Of a stretch of DNA of 64,000 bases, positions 17,087-24,651 are shown one piece after another. The stretch's first letter is position 1, and every line of letters begins with the position of its first letter. The position numbers were made by a program, and so were the translations under genes. This DNA comes from an uncultured Clostridia bacterium (GTDB lineage Bacteria > Bacillota > Clostridia > Christensenellales > CAG-917), in the NCBI GenBank assembly GCA_944332995.1, contig CALVKR010000006.1, positions 1-64,000 of the forward strand. The letters are read 5' to 3'. The notes beneath the pieces are model-generated. The model was not told the origin of the DNA. It did not search any database and saw nothing but the letters and a program-made list of their open reading frames with translations.

Positions 17087-17240
17087 TTGCCTTTTAAACT
17101 TTGCCGTCTGTCTTTATACCTGCATTGGCTTCCGTTTTGGCTTTTTTCTGTTCTGCCGACTTTCCGGTTGAGCTAAGGCTTTTGCCTATTGTGTTTTAAG
17201 TTATATTCTATCCTTTGGCTGTCCGTCCGATTGCGGCACT

Positions 17241-18212
17241 TTAATACTGTTTTAAAATTTCCGACAGCATATCCTTAAATTGGTCTGCCACGCTCTGCGG
17301 CGAAACAATTTTAAGCCTGGTTTTAAAAGTGGCGCACCATGCAAAAAAGGTGGGGCTTATCTGCACGTTTACCGTTACGTCAAACTTTTTATCGTCAAAC
17401 GCCGTCATCTTTACCTTTTCGCCGAAGCGGTCGACGATAATGGTTGCCATGGAGTTGTCGCACCTTAGCGTCACCTTTTCGCTCTCGCCGAAAAACATTG
17501 AAAAACTCTGCTTGGGGTGCTTGGAATAATTGAAGCCCTTTACGCATTCCGACGGTTTGATATCCTCGTCGGTGACGGTAACGTCGTCCGTTTTGTCTAT
17601 GCGGTAGCTTGCAAGCTCGTCGTGATTGTCGCTGTATGCCACAAGGTAATAGTTGTCCTCGCTTATCACCAAAGCGACGGGATTAAGTATATATTTTGCG
17701 CCGCCCTTGCGGTATACCTTTTCGCCGTCTACGTTGAAGTCAAAATATTTAAACGAAACCTTTTTCTTTAAACTTATGCCGTCCAAAAGCGTGTCGACGC
17801 TGTAAAACACTTTGTCGTTGGAATGCTTTACCGCATCGAAACAAACGACTCCTCTTTTTAACAGCTCGCCCTTATAAGGTCCTGCCTTTTGCGCTATCTT
17901 TTCGGCAAGGCTGTCCGTCTTTTTAGCCGAAATAAACCTCGCCGCTTCCACGGCGTCAAGCAAAATTTTAAGCTCGGCTACGTCAAAGTCGGAATTGACG
18001 AGATAATATCCGCTGCTGTATCCCATTCTGACCTTGACCAGGTCGTATCCGTTTTCCGCCAAAACTTTAAAATCGTCATAGAGAGCCTTTCGCTCCGCCT
18101 CTATCCCCTCGGCATAGAGAGCCTCGGATATATCGGACAGCGTGAGCGGATGTGACTCGTCGCTTTTTGTTTTGAGTATTTCTATAAGTTTTAAAATTCG
18201 CTCTTTTGCCAT
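17241..18212 (-). CDS. WYL-domain transcriptional regulator
   Basis: A 323-residue protein. Residues 1-70 form an N-terminal helix-turn-helix of the DeoR-like type (ILKLIEILKTKSDESHPLTL, ISEALYAEGIEAERKALYDD). The WYL domain lies around 165-235 (LNPVALVISEDNYYLVAY, then SYRIDK). A C-terminal WCX-like region follows. WYL proteins sense nucleic-acid or nucleotide ligands and regulate diverse genes. Here the gene stands alone, so its target cannot be inferred. Confidence 0.9.
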   Translation of the reverse strand: MAKERILKLIEILKTKSDESHPLTLSDISEALYAEGIEAERKALYDDFKVLAENGYDLVKVRMGYSSGYYLVNSDFDVAELKILLDAVEAARFISAKKTDSLAEKIAQKAGPYKGELLKRGVVCFDAVKHSNDKVFYSVDTLLDGISLKKKVSFKYFDFNVDGEKVYRKGGAKYILNPVALVISEDNYYLVAYSDNHDELASYRIDKTDDVTVTDEDIKPSECVKGFNYSKHPKQSFSMFFGESEKVTLRCDNSMATIIVDRFGEKVKMTAFDDKKFDVTVNVQISPTFFAWCATFKTRLKIVSPQSVADQFKDMLSEILKQY

Positions 18213-18442
18213 ACCTTTTTTAATATAGCATAAAATCGGTAAAATAAAAAGGCAAACAAGTCATTTTGTCCGCCTTTTTACGCTCTGCGCCCGATAAGGA
18301 GAATACTGTCATAGACGCAAAAGCCTTTTGTTTGTATGACAAATTTTAAACTCATCTCACTGCTTGCAAAAATTTCCCTTTTACCTTAAATTGGGCTGGA
18401 TATCCTTTTGCCTTTATCAGGCACGCCTACCCGCATCTTTAC

Positions 18443-18751
18443 TCAAATGAACTCGGCATAAGGCGAAACTCTTTCAATCTCCATTCGGCTCATTATGCTT
18501 TTTAGTTTCCCGGGCATATAGCCCTTCTTGAAAAAAGGGTCGTTTGCGTTTACCGCCACGAGATAATCGTAGCTGTCACGGTCTATTTCCGTAACGGATA
18601 TAATGGGATTTTTAAGCTCTTTATTGACGTGCGCTTCCTGTTTCGCTATTTCAACCGCCTCTTTCATGTTGGGCGCTTTAACGGCAAAACTTATGGGGAC
18701 GTAAGCGTTCTTTTTAAAATTTCCGCATTTAGCAATAACTCTGAAAAACAT
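18443..18751 (-). CDS. Conserved-looking hypothetical protein, 102 residues
   Basis: Start ATG preceded by GAGGAGGAATGAAAT. The soluble product has alternating strands and helices (FFRVIAKCGNFKKNAYVPIS, then PNMKEAVEIAKQEAHVNKEL). No family is recognised. It is a single-gene unit with a palindrome at its promoter (18813-18830). Confidence 0.65.
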   Translation of the reverse strand: MFFRVIAKCGNFKKNAYVPISFAVKAPNMKEAVEIAKQEAHVNKELKNPIISVTEIDRDSYDYLVAVNANDPFFKKGYMPGKLKSIMSRMEIERVSPYAEFI

Positions 18752-18812
18752 ATTTCATTCCTCCTCGTCTTTCAAATTACGGCTTAATTTTATAGCGGAT
18801 ATTCAAAAAGTC

Positions 18813-18830
18813 TGTCCGAATTTTCGGACA
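18813..18830 (-). promoter_or_regulatory. Palindrome TGTCCGAA-TT-TTCGGACA, possible operator
   Basis: A perfect 8-bp inverted repeat centred about 70 bases upstream of the 102-residue gene. It lies near the expected -35 of a candidate TATAAA -10 element. The spacing suggests an operator rather than a terminator, since no T-run follows directly. The rest of the gap 18752-19103 has a 9-bp inverted repeat TTGTCCTCT/AGAGGACAA (18852-18860 and 18925-18933) that could close a structured RNA. Confidence 0.4.
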
Positions 18831-19103
18831 CCAAATTTTTTGTTATTCTTGTTGTCCTCTCTCTTTTGCGCCGTATGCCTAAGTTTGGGAGGCTATGCGT
18901 ATGCAATAAAAACGGGATTATATAAGAGGACAAAACACGGCATAAAGTAGGCAGTAAAATGCGCCGAGCATATATTTAAAATAAATTTTAAGGCTAACAT
19001 TTTTTGGGCTGTTTTAAACTATCGTTTTAGAATATTATTTATAAGCGGTGGCAAAATAAAATAGTCGAAAGACAAATCAACACAATTTAAAACGGAGGAA
19101 AAA

Positions 19104-19250
19104 ATGAAAAAGATTTTCAAGACGGGTCAAAAACCCGGCAAGGGCGTTTACGATTGCACCAACTGCCACACAAAAGTCGAGCTTGAAGAATCGTCCAAAA
19201 TGCCGCCTTGCCCTAAGTGCACCAACAACGAATTTACCAAGCAACGCTAA
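19104..19250 (+). CDS. 48-residue zinc-ribbon protein
   Basis: An ATG preceded by CGGAGGAA opens a 48-residue frame containing two Cys pairs, C-TN-C and C-PK-C, about 20 residues apart: a compact zinc ribbon. The N-terminus is basic (MKKIFKTGQKPGKG). Similar tiny zinc-ribbon proteins occur in Clostridia without known function. It is a monocistronic unit ended by the hairpin at 19381. Confidence 0.75.
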   Translation: MKKIFKTGQKPGKGVYDCTNCHTKVELEESSKMPPCPKCTNNEFTKQR

Positions 19251-19380
19251 ACTTTACTTTTTATCGGCTATCCGCCGTATATCGCAAGATTTTTGCGATA
19301 AACTTATTTGCGGCATATAGCGTAAAGGTAAACTGCGACGGATAAGCAACGATGCTTTCATCTTTTTGCTTTTCCGTCTA

Positions 19381-19412
19381 AAATAAAGAAGGGGGTGTCC
19401 CCTTCTTTATTT
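19381..19412. terminator. 14-bp perfect hairpin, bidirectional terminator
   Basis: AAATAAAGAAGGGG pairs perfectly with CCCCTTCTTTATTT around a GTGT loop. It lies between the convergent zinc-ribbon gene and the GDPD gene; T-rich ends are part of the stem. Confidence 0.75.
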
Positions 19413-19469
19413 ATCTTTTAAATTGACGTCGGACACGGCGTGAAATTTTGTCTTTCCGCCCTCTGCCTT

Positions 19470-20522
19470 TCAATCGGCTTTTTGGCGCTCCAATACTTTT
19501 GAAGCCATAGACGGGTTATCCGTTATTATGCCGTCCGCTCTTGCGTTTATTAGCGAGCGCATCTCCTCAGCGTCGTTTATCGTCCAATATTGCACGGCAA
19601 GATTGTAGTAGTGGCAATAATCCACAAACGCCGCACCGCCCGTCTTAAAAAATTCCACGTTGGGAATTTGCAACACTTTAAACTTTAAATCGTAGTTTTT
19701 TAAATTGACGTTAAACAAAAAGCGATAATAGGTCAATAGCGCCTCGGCAGGCGAAGCCGAGCGGATGACCGTTGGATATTTTTCGTCGATATATTGCAAG
19801 ATATCCGATTTAAACGAACCTACAATCACCCTGTCTGTCAATCCCCTTTGCGACAGTATCTCATATAGCCTGTCCGTTGCCCTTTTCCCGAGGCTCGAGC
19901 CGTCTTTGATTTCTATAATGTATCTCAGGTCGCTTCTTTGCGATTCGCAATAGTCGAGTATCTCGTTTAAATTGGGTATCTTCACTTCGTTCGGAATACC
20001 GTCCCCCCTTAAACCTCTATACGGCATAGACCCGTCCTCGGCTGTAAAGTTTTCGCCCATGTTGAGTTGTTTTAATTCCGCTAAGGTTTTCTCGCTTGGC
20101 TTGACCTTTTCCTGTCCGAAAAATTCGACTGCGTTGCTCGTCCTGTCAAGCGTTTCGTCGTGAAGCAAAACGAGCTCGCCGTCCTTTGTCAGCCTTAAAT
20201 CGAATTCTAAAATATCCACCTTATAATCGCCGTTTTCAAGACAGTTTTTAAATGCGCTAAGCGTATTTTCGGGAGCGAGCGCTCCGCCTGCCCTGTGCGC
20301 CGATATCAGCGCACGCTCGTCGAACACTATAAACGGATTGTCCCCGTCATAATTGAGCACGGGGCCTACCCTCGGCAAAGACGCCGTGGCAATAGGGATA
20401 TAAAGCAATAGAAATATGGCAAGATACACGCAAAATATGACGCCTAAAATTTTAAACGCCTTTTTTGTCCTGTATATATGTCCGAAATTTTTTCGGATTT
20501 TGCTCTCCTGCAAAAATTCCAT
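19470..20522 (-). CDS. Membrane-anchored glycerophosphodiester phosphodiesterase
   Basis: A 350-residue protein with one N-terminal membrane helix (about 24-44) and an outward-facing GDPD domain. The catalytic His-Arg is at 76-77 (SAHRAGG), followed by APENTLSAF, EFDLRLTKDGELVLLHD with the metal-binding acid residues, and YIIEIK. It hydrolyses glycerophosphodiesters to glycerol-3-phosphate and an alcohol, and could act on lipid or teichoic-acid breakdown products. The ATG lies only 6 bases from a good -10 element, so the mRNA may be leaderless. Confidence 0.9.
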   Translation of the reverse strand: MEFLQESKIRKNFGHIYRTKKAFKILGVIFCVYLAIFLLLYIPIATASLPRVGPVLNYDGDNPFIVFDERALISAHRAGGALAPENTLSAFKNCLENGDYKVDILEFDLRLTKDGELVLLHDETLDRTSNAVEFFGQEKVKPSEKTLAELKQLNMGENFTAEDGSMPYRGLRGDGIPNEVKIPNLNEILDYCESQRSDLRYIIEIKDGSSLGKRATDRLYEILSQRGLTDRVIVGSFKSDILQYIDEKYPTVIRSASPAEALLTYYRFLFNVNLKNYDLKFKVLQIPNVEFFKTGGAAFVDYCHYYNLAVQYWTINDAEEMRSLINARADGIITDNPSMASKVLERQKAD

Positions 20523-20528
20523 ATTTAC

Positions 20529-20557
20529 ATTTTACCACCATATGCCGCCCCTTTCAA
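20529..20557 (-). promoter_or_regulatory. GDPD promoter (leaderless arrangement)
   Basis: Minus strand TTGAAA (20552-20557), a 17-base spacer and TAAAAT (20529-20534). The ATG starts at 20522, where transcription itself would begin, and no ribosome-binding sequence fits between. Confidence 0.7.
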
Positions 20558-20771
20558 CTTCTGTTTTTTACGGCGCCATAAGGCGGTTTGTGAACGAGCT
20601 GTATAAAATATAACCCTCTGCCGGATATATACCTCTGCCTCTCGGTCAAATGCGGTTTAACCTGTTTTGCCGTTAAATCGGCAAGCGCATTAAAAGCCGC
20701 CTTAAAAAGCGGTCATAGCGAAAGAGAGTTGCGCTCTGCATTGCCTTAGCAAAGTGAAAAGTTTAAACTCT

Positions 20772-20821
20772 GCCCTTTATTGAGCGAAAAAGGCGTAAAC
20801 TTCGCCGCCCTTTATTGAGCG
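20772..20821. repeat. Two copies of GCCCTTTATTGAGCG
   Basis: Perfect 15-base copies at 20772-20786 and 20807-20821. They lie in the 400-base gap between the GDPD gene and spo0A, which otherwise shows no gene. Confidence 0.7.
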
Positions 20822-20930
20822 TAATGGCGTGCGGCCGCCTTGCCTTGGCGCAGACAAATTTCTGTTTAAGCCGATTATAAAATTAAACTGTAATAAAAAA
20901 TTAAAAATCGGAAAAACGGGCAAAAATAGC

Positions 20931-20958
20931 AAAAAAAAAGAAAGGCAAAAGCCTTTCT
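20931..20958 (-). terminator. spo0A terminator
   Basis: Minus strand stem AGAAAGGC/GCCTTTCT with a TTTT loop, followed by nine T, immediately after the spo0A stop codon. Confidence 0.9.
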
Positions 20959-21713
20959 CAGCAGACGCCCTCCAAGAGCATTTTGTCGGCAACGAGAGCG
21001 ATAAACTCGCCGTTTGTCGGTTTTTCGTTTGCCGAATAAACCTTAATGCCGAATATGTTGTTGATGTTTTCGATTTTACCTCTGTTCCAGCTCACCTCGA
21101 TAGCGTGTCTTATTGCCCTTTCCACCTTAGACGGAGTGGTTTGAAATCTTTCCGCAATCGTGGGATAAAGCCTTTTGGTGATAGAGTTTATAATATCGGG
21201 CTCGAATATCGCCATCTTTATCGCCTCTCTCAAAAACTGATAGCCTTTGATGTGAGCAGGTATTCCCACCGAAATAAAAATATAGGCAATCCTCTCGTCA
21301 AGCGCCTTGGAATAGGGCTTTTCGGGACGCACCGTCTTTTCACCTCTTGACGACTCGTTCATAAATCTGAGCAGAGTGTCAAACGAAAAAGGCTTGGCAA
21401 GATAATAGTGCGCACCGTATCTTATAGATTTTGATACGAATCCGTCGGCGGAAAGCTGCGACATCATAATGATTGTCGGCTCCGTCTCCAGCGCCGCCAT
21501 GTTTATGCTTTGCAATACGCCGAAGCCGTCAAGCTCGGGCATGACGATATCTATCAAAGCAAAATTGGGGCTGAGTTTTTCGATAGCCGTTACGGCTTCT
21601 CGACCGTCTGAAGCAATCCCTACTATTTCATAGTCATTCGTCTTGTCGAAGTAGTCTTTCAGCTGTTCAACGAAAGCTGTATTGTCATCTGCAATAACTA
21701 TTGTTTTTTTCAT
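20958..21713 (-). CDS. spo0A: Sporulation master regulator Spo0A
   Basis: A 251-residue response regulator. The receiver domain has acidic D9-D10, phospho-acceptor D55 (FALIDIVMPELDG) and the conserved lysine of YYLAKPF. The C-terminal Spo0A DNA-binding domain includes GIPAHIKGYQFLREAI, LYPTIAERFQTTPSKVERAI RHAIEVSWNRG and an NGEFIA segment near the end. Phosphorylated Spo0A starts sporulation. Here it is monocistronic, without spoIVB upstream. GGAGGAG precedes the ATG. Confidence 0.97.
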   Translation of the reverse strand: MKKTIVIADDNTAFVEQLKDYFDKTNDYEIVGIASDGREAVTAIEKLSPNFALIDIVMPELDGFGVLQSINMAALETEPTIIMMSQLSADGFVSKSIRYGAHYYLAKPFSFDTLLRFMNESSRGEKTVRPEKPYSKALDERIAYIFISVGIPAHIKGYQFLREAIKMAIFEPDIINSITKRLYPTIAERFQTTPSKVERAIRHAIEVSWNRGKIENINNIFGIKVYSANEKPTNGEFIALVADKMLLEGVC

Positions 21714-21742
21714 GCTTCTCCTCCTAAAATTTAAAAAACAGC

Positions 21743-21798
21743 ATTTTAATCAAATATTTTTAGCGTCGTAAGGAGTATTTTAATTAAGTTTGTCGAAG
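21743..21798 (-). promoter_or_regulatory. spo0A proximal promoter with upstream 0A box
   Basis: Minus strand TTACGA (21766-21771), a 17-base spacer and TAAAAT (21743-21748), 30 bases before the ATG. About 20 bases upstream of its -35, the opposite strand carries TTTGTCGAAG (21789-21798), matching the Spo0A recognition core TGTCGAA. This suggests autoregulation. Confidence 0.6.
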
Positions 21799-21846
21799 GG
21801 TAACGGTAATTTCATAAAAAAATAAAAATTTGCCTTTCTGCGTATT

Positions 21847-21875
21847 ATTATATCACCATTTTTTCGCTATGGCAA
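21847..21875 (-). promoter_or_regulatory. spo0A distal promoter
   Basis: Minus strand TTGCCA (21870-21875), an exact 17-base spacer and TATAAT (21847-21852), giving a leader of about 125 bases that includes the 0A box. Confidence 0.75.
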
Positions 21876-21890
21876 TTTTTTGAAGAATAT

Positions 21891-21940
21891 TTTCACCCTT
21901 TTTTCACTTTTTTTTCACCTATTTTTCACCATTTTTCGTC
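21891..21940. repeat. Helically phased TTTTTCAC tracts upstream of spo0A
   Basis: Five T-tracts each end in CAC or CGT, with CAC at 21894, 21905, 21916 and 21927 and CGT at 21937, so the period is 11, 11, 11 and 10 bases. Phased A/T-tracts of this spacing bend DNA. Confidence 0.75.
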
Positions 21941-22016
21941 AAAATTTTCCTTATTTCGTCAATTTTTTTATTTTCTCGGTTTAGGTATATTTTCCGCCGA
22001 TTGAGCCACCATAATA

Positions 22017-22032
22017 TTGAACGAAAGTTCAA
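22017..22032 (+). other. GAAA-tetraloop hairpin at a ribosome site
   Basis: TTGAAC-GAAA-GTTCAA forms a perfect 6-bp stem with a GNRA loop, directly upstream of and touching the AAAGGAG ribosome site of the 36-residue gene. It could affect mRNA stability or translation. Confidence 0.5.
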
Positions 22033-22043
22033 AGGAGAAAAAT

Positions 22044-22154
22044 ATGGCAAACACGAGTAAATCTGTTAAGTCACAAAGAAGCCCCAAAAACTGCGGCAGC
22101 AAGTCTGTGAAAAACTGCAAAAGCGGTTGCGGCTGCGACAAGGCTTCAAAATAA
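22044..22154 (+). CDS. 36-residue Lys/Ser/Cys-rich protein
   Basis: An ATG with AAAGGAG upstream opens a 36-residue frame, followed by a strong terminator. The product is basic and holds four cysteines, including C-G-C (KSGCGCDKASK). It is divergent from spo0A. A CATAATAT upstream of the leader hairpin resembles -10 sequences of mother-cell sporulation sigma factors, but no matching -35 at the right spacing was found. A spore-associated role is only a guess. Confidence 0.65.
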   Translation: MANTSKSVKSQRSPKNCGSKSVKNCKSGCGCDKASK

Positions 22155-22180
22155 TTAAGGCATAGGCTTTAATTGGATAA

Positions 22181-22218
22181 ATATCCGTCGGATAAAACTT
22201 ATCCGTCGGATATTTTTT
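22181..22218 (+). terminator. Terminator of the 36-residue gene
   Basis: Two 7-bp stems separated by one T-T mismatch (ATATCCG-T-CGGATAA with TTATCCG-T-CGGATAT, loop AAC), then six T. Confidence 0.9.
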
Positions 22219-22364
22219 ATAGTCTTGCTTTTAAAATTTTTACGGCGCTTGCCTTAGCCGCTTTCGGCATAGTCGCAGGAAGCCATATCGGCTCTTTCGC
22301 CGTTTTGTTTTAATTTAATATCTGGCACGTATATCCGCTATCTTTTGCAATGGCAATCTCTTCG

Positions 22365-22393
22365 TTGACTATTTTTTTTAGCGGAATTATAAT
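22365..22393 (+). promoter_or_regulatory. Promoter of the acetyltransferase gene
   Basis: TTGACT (22365-22370), a 17-base spacer and TATAAT (22388-22393). Confidence 0.8.
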
Positions 22394-22424
22394 AATTTAT
22401 ATAGAAAATTTGTTGAGAGGCGTT

Positions 22425-23057
22425 ATGGAAGAATTTGAAAAAATGAAATCGGGATTATTGTATAATCCGGCAGAAAGCGGTATAGCCGCAAAACACAACA
22501 ATATAATGGCGCTGTGCGAAAAATTGAACCGAGTTACGATAAAAAATCAACCTCGCCGAAAAAAAATTTTGAAAAAGATTATCCCGTCTATGGGCGACGG
22601 AGCTTTTATCGTTTCACCGTTCAACTGTGAATACGGCTCTAACATTAAAATAGGCAAAAACTTCTTTTCAAATTTTAACTGCATAATTTTGGACGTCGCA
22701 CCCGTTACGATAGGCGACAACGCCATGTTCGGCCCGCACGTCACGCTTGCCACGCCCATGCATCCGCTTGTCGCTTCCGAGCGTGCGGTGCAAGACTACG
22801 GCGACGGAATATACGACCTCGAATACGCACGCCCCATAACAATCGGCAACGGCGTATGGCTTGCCTCTAACGTTACCATCGTGGGCGGCGTTACGATTGG
22901 CGACGAATGCGTCGTCGGCGCAGGCTCCGTTGTCACGAGAGATTTGCCGAGCGGCTATCTTTGTATGGGAACGCCTTGCAAGCCGATAAGAAAAATTACC
23001 GACGCCGACAGACTGTTTGTCAAAGAAACTTACGACGCTTGCCGTCCGCTAAAATAA
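22425..23057 (+). CDS. Maltose/galactoside O-acetyltransferase-like protein
   Basis: A 210-residue left-handed beta-helix acyltransferase. The N-terminal helical part (MEEFEKMKSGLLYNPA) matches the maltose O-acetyltransferase N-domain. The hexapeptide repeats contain GDNAMFGPHVTLATPMHPL with the catalytic histidine, and GAGSVVTRDLP follows. It transfers acetyl from acetyl-CoA to a sugar hydroxyl. A longer frame starts at 22350, but a good promoter lies inside it and GAGAGG precedes the ATG at 22425, so that start is used. Confidence 0.9.
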   Translation: MEEFEKMKSGLLYNPAESGIAAKHNNIMALCEKLNRVTIKNQPRRKKILKKIIPSMGDGAFIVSPFNCEYGSNIKIGKNFFSNFNCIILDVAPVTIGDNAMFGPHVTLATPMHPLVASERAVQDYGDGIYDLEYARPITIGNGVWLASNVTIVGGVTIGDECVVGAGSVVTRDLPSGYLCMGTPCKPIRKITDADRLFVKETYDACRPLK

Positions 23058-23084
23058 CGCACGTTTGCCATTTTAGACAATTTA

Positions 23085-23125
23085 AAAAGGAACTTTACTG
23101 CAAAGTAGAGTTCCTTTTCGGTTTA
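23085..23125 (+). terminator. Terminator of the acetyltransferase gene
   Basis: AAAAGGAACT pairs with AGTTCCTTTT (10 bp) plus an inner imperfect extension around GCAA; T-rich sequence follows. Confidence 0.8.
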
Positions 23126-23325
23126 TTTAATAACGGTTGAGCTTAGTGCTCTTTGGGCGCTTCCGATTGCCTGTATGCGCATTTTGCTTTTAATTGTTTT
23201 CTTCGCTCGTTTGCGTCCGTTTTATTCGCTTGTTTTATTAAATTTTCAATCGGCTTTTTTGCCGTGTATTTAAGTTTTAGTCCGTTATTGCTCTATTTTT
23301 ATGCCCTTTATGAGCTTATAATTTG

Positions 23326-24276
23326 TCAGCCGACGTGGCTGATAAGTCCTATACTTCCCGGAAGAACGCCGGATATGCCGATAGTCGCTCCGCCCGTTAT
23401 GATGCAGTTTTCGTCGGCAGTTGCCGTTCCTACCTTGCCGAGGTTATATATCATATCGGATACAGCTCCGGATATTCTTTGGTTTATCACAGCCGTGGAT
23501 TCGCCGCCGCTGCCTATCTCGGCGGAAAGCATCTTGAGAATGGCTTCGGACGCCGTCGTATCGGTATCGTTTATCTTGAGCGAGGCGGGAGATAGCGCAA
23601 GTCTGCCGTCCGCTTCGACGCCGGTTATCTTGAGATACGACACGATATATACCTTTGACGGAATTTTGACAAAACTCTTTACCACGGATATGGCGTCCTC
23701 GATTGCCGTTTTAAATGACGAGATATCCGCTTCGAGCACCACCCTTATCGACTTGCCGCTCGAATTTGAGTTGACGGTAAACTCTTTGACTGTGGCGTTC
23801 ATATCCTTAATCGCTTTGAGGTCGGGATAAGATTCGGTGGCCGTCGAAACCGCTTTTGCAAACAAAAACGCCAGCGTCTTGTCATCGTAAACGTGATAAT
23901 ATTCCTTGCCGTAAATAATTTTGCCCGTGTATAGAGAGGAATAATCTATAACTCCGCCTCCCGATATCGCATCGGAATTGGCAAGCTGTGTTTTGGCGTT
24001 ATCCGCTTCCGTCGAGCTGTCGTATCTGTTTTTGACAATCTTTTGTTCGTCGGGCGAGTAAATCACCTTAAACGCCTTTGCTATGTCGATAAGTTTCGTA
24101 TCGCCAAGTCCTAAACTCTGCATACTCTCGCCCTCTAAAATCGCCTTGTCGCCAAAGCCCAGCTGATTGGGCGTAAGATTGATGACAATCAATATCGCAA
24201 GTCCGATAAGAAGGATAATTGCCAAAATAACGCAGAGTGCGATAACAAGTTTTTTTAATCCGTGTGCCGCAGCCAT
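23326..24276 (-). CDS. Membrane-anchored extracytoplasmic protein, unknown
   Basis: 316 residues. One N-terminal membrane helix (about 9-34, very hydrophobic, LVIALCVILAIILLIGLAIL) is followed by an outward, Ser/Thr/Asp-rich region with beta-rich segments (SIRVVLEADISSFKTAIEDA, VYIVSYLKITGVEADGRLAL). No family is recognised. AAGGAG precedes the ATG. Its own promoter lies about 100 bases upstream. The pattern of alternating strands resembles scaffold or lipid-binding-like exported proteins, but this is a weak impression. Confidence 0.7.
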   Translation of the reverse strand: MAAAHGLKKLVIALCVILAIILLIGLAILIVINLTPNQLGFGDKAILEGESMQSLGLGDTKLIDIAKAFKVIYSPDEQKIVKNRYDSSTEADNAKTQLANSDAISGGGVIDYSSLYTGKIIYGKEYYHVYDDKTLAFLFAKAVSTATESYPDLKAIKDMNATVKEFTVNSNSSGKSIRVVLEADISSFKTAIEDAISVVKSFVKIPSKVYIVSYLKITGVEADGRLALSPASLKINDTDTTASEAILKMLSAEIGSGGESTAVINQRISGAVSDMIYNLGKVGTATADENCIITGGATIGISGVLPGSIGLISHVG

Positions 24277-24372
24277 TTGTTTCTCCTTTTCTTCCTTTTC
24301 GTTATCATTTTTTACAGCTGATATTTTACAGCATAAAACGGTTTTTTCAAAATCTTTTGTTCCGTTTTTTTT

Positions 24373-24401
24373 ATTTTATCTCATATTTTTCGCTATGTCA
24401 A
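24373..24401 (-). promoter_or_regulatory. Promoter of the unknown membrane protein gene
   Basis: Minus strand TTGACA (24396-24401), a 17-base spacer and TAAAAT (24373-24378). The rest of 24402-24623 shows no gene. Confidence 0.8.
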
Positions 24402-24623
24402 CAACGTAGTGAAAAATATTCGCATTTTTGTAAATTTTAACTCTTACCCTGCCGGCTCTTTTTCCCTGCTCCTCAGCAATTATGTGCGCCTGTCGCAACC
24501 GAGCGGTAAAATTTATCCTTTCGGTTACGTTGAAATTTTCTATACGTTGCTTCGGCAAAGCTATCGTAACAGCTTTTGCCTTTTATTTTTATCCGTTCAA
24601 GTCTTTATTTTGTTTCGGCAAAT

Positions 24624-24650
24624 AAAAAAGCCCTATACGGGCTTTTTTTG
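24624..24650 (-). terminator. Terminator of the ruvB-like gene
   Basis: AAAGCCC/GGGCTTT stem with a 5-base loop, followed on the minus strand by T-rich sequence; it ends 2 bases from the ruvB stop. Confidence 0.85.
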
Positions 24651-24651
24651 T

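Noticed and set aside
22350-22424. N-terminal extension of the maltose acetyltransferase-like gene
   Set aside because: The region contains a TTGACT-N17-TATAAT promoter, and the family N-terminus begins at 22425.
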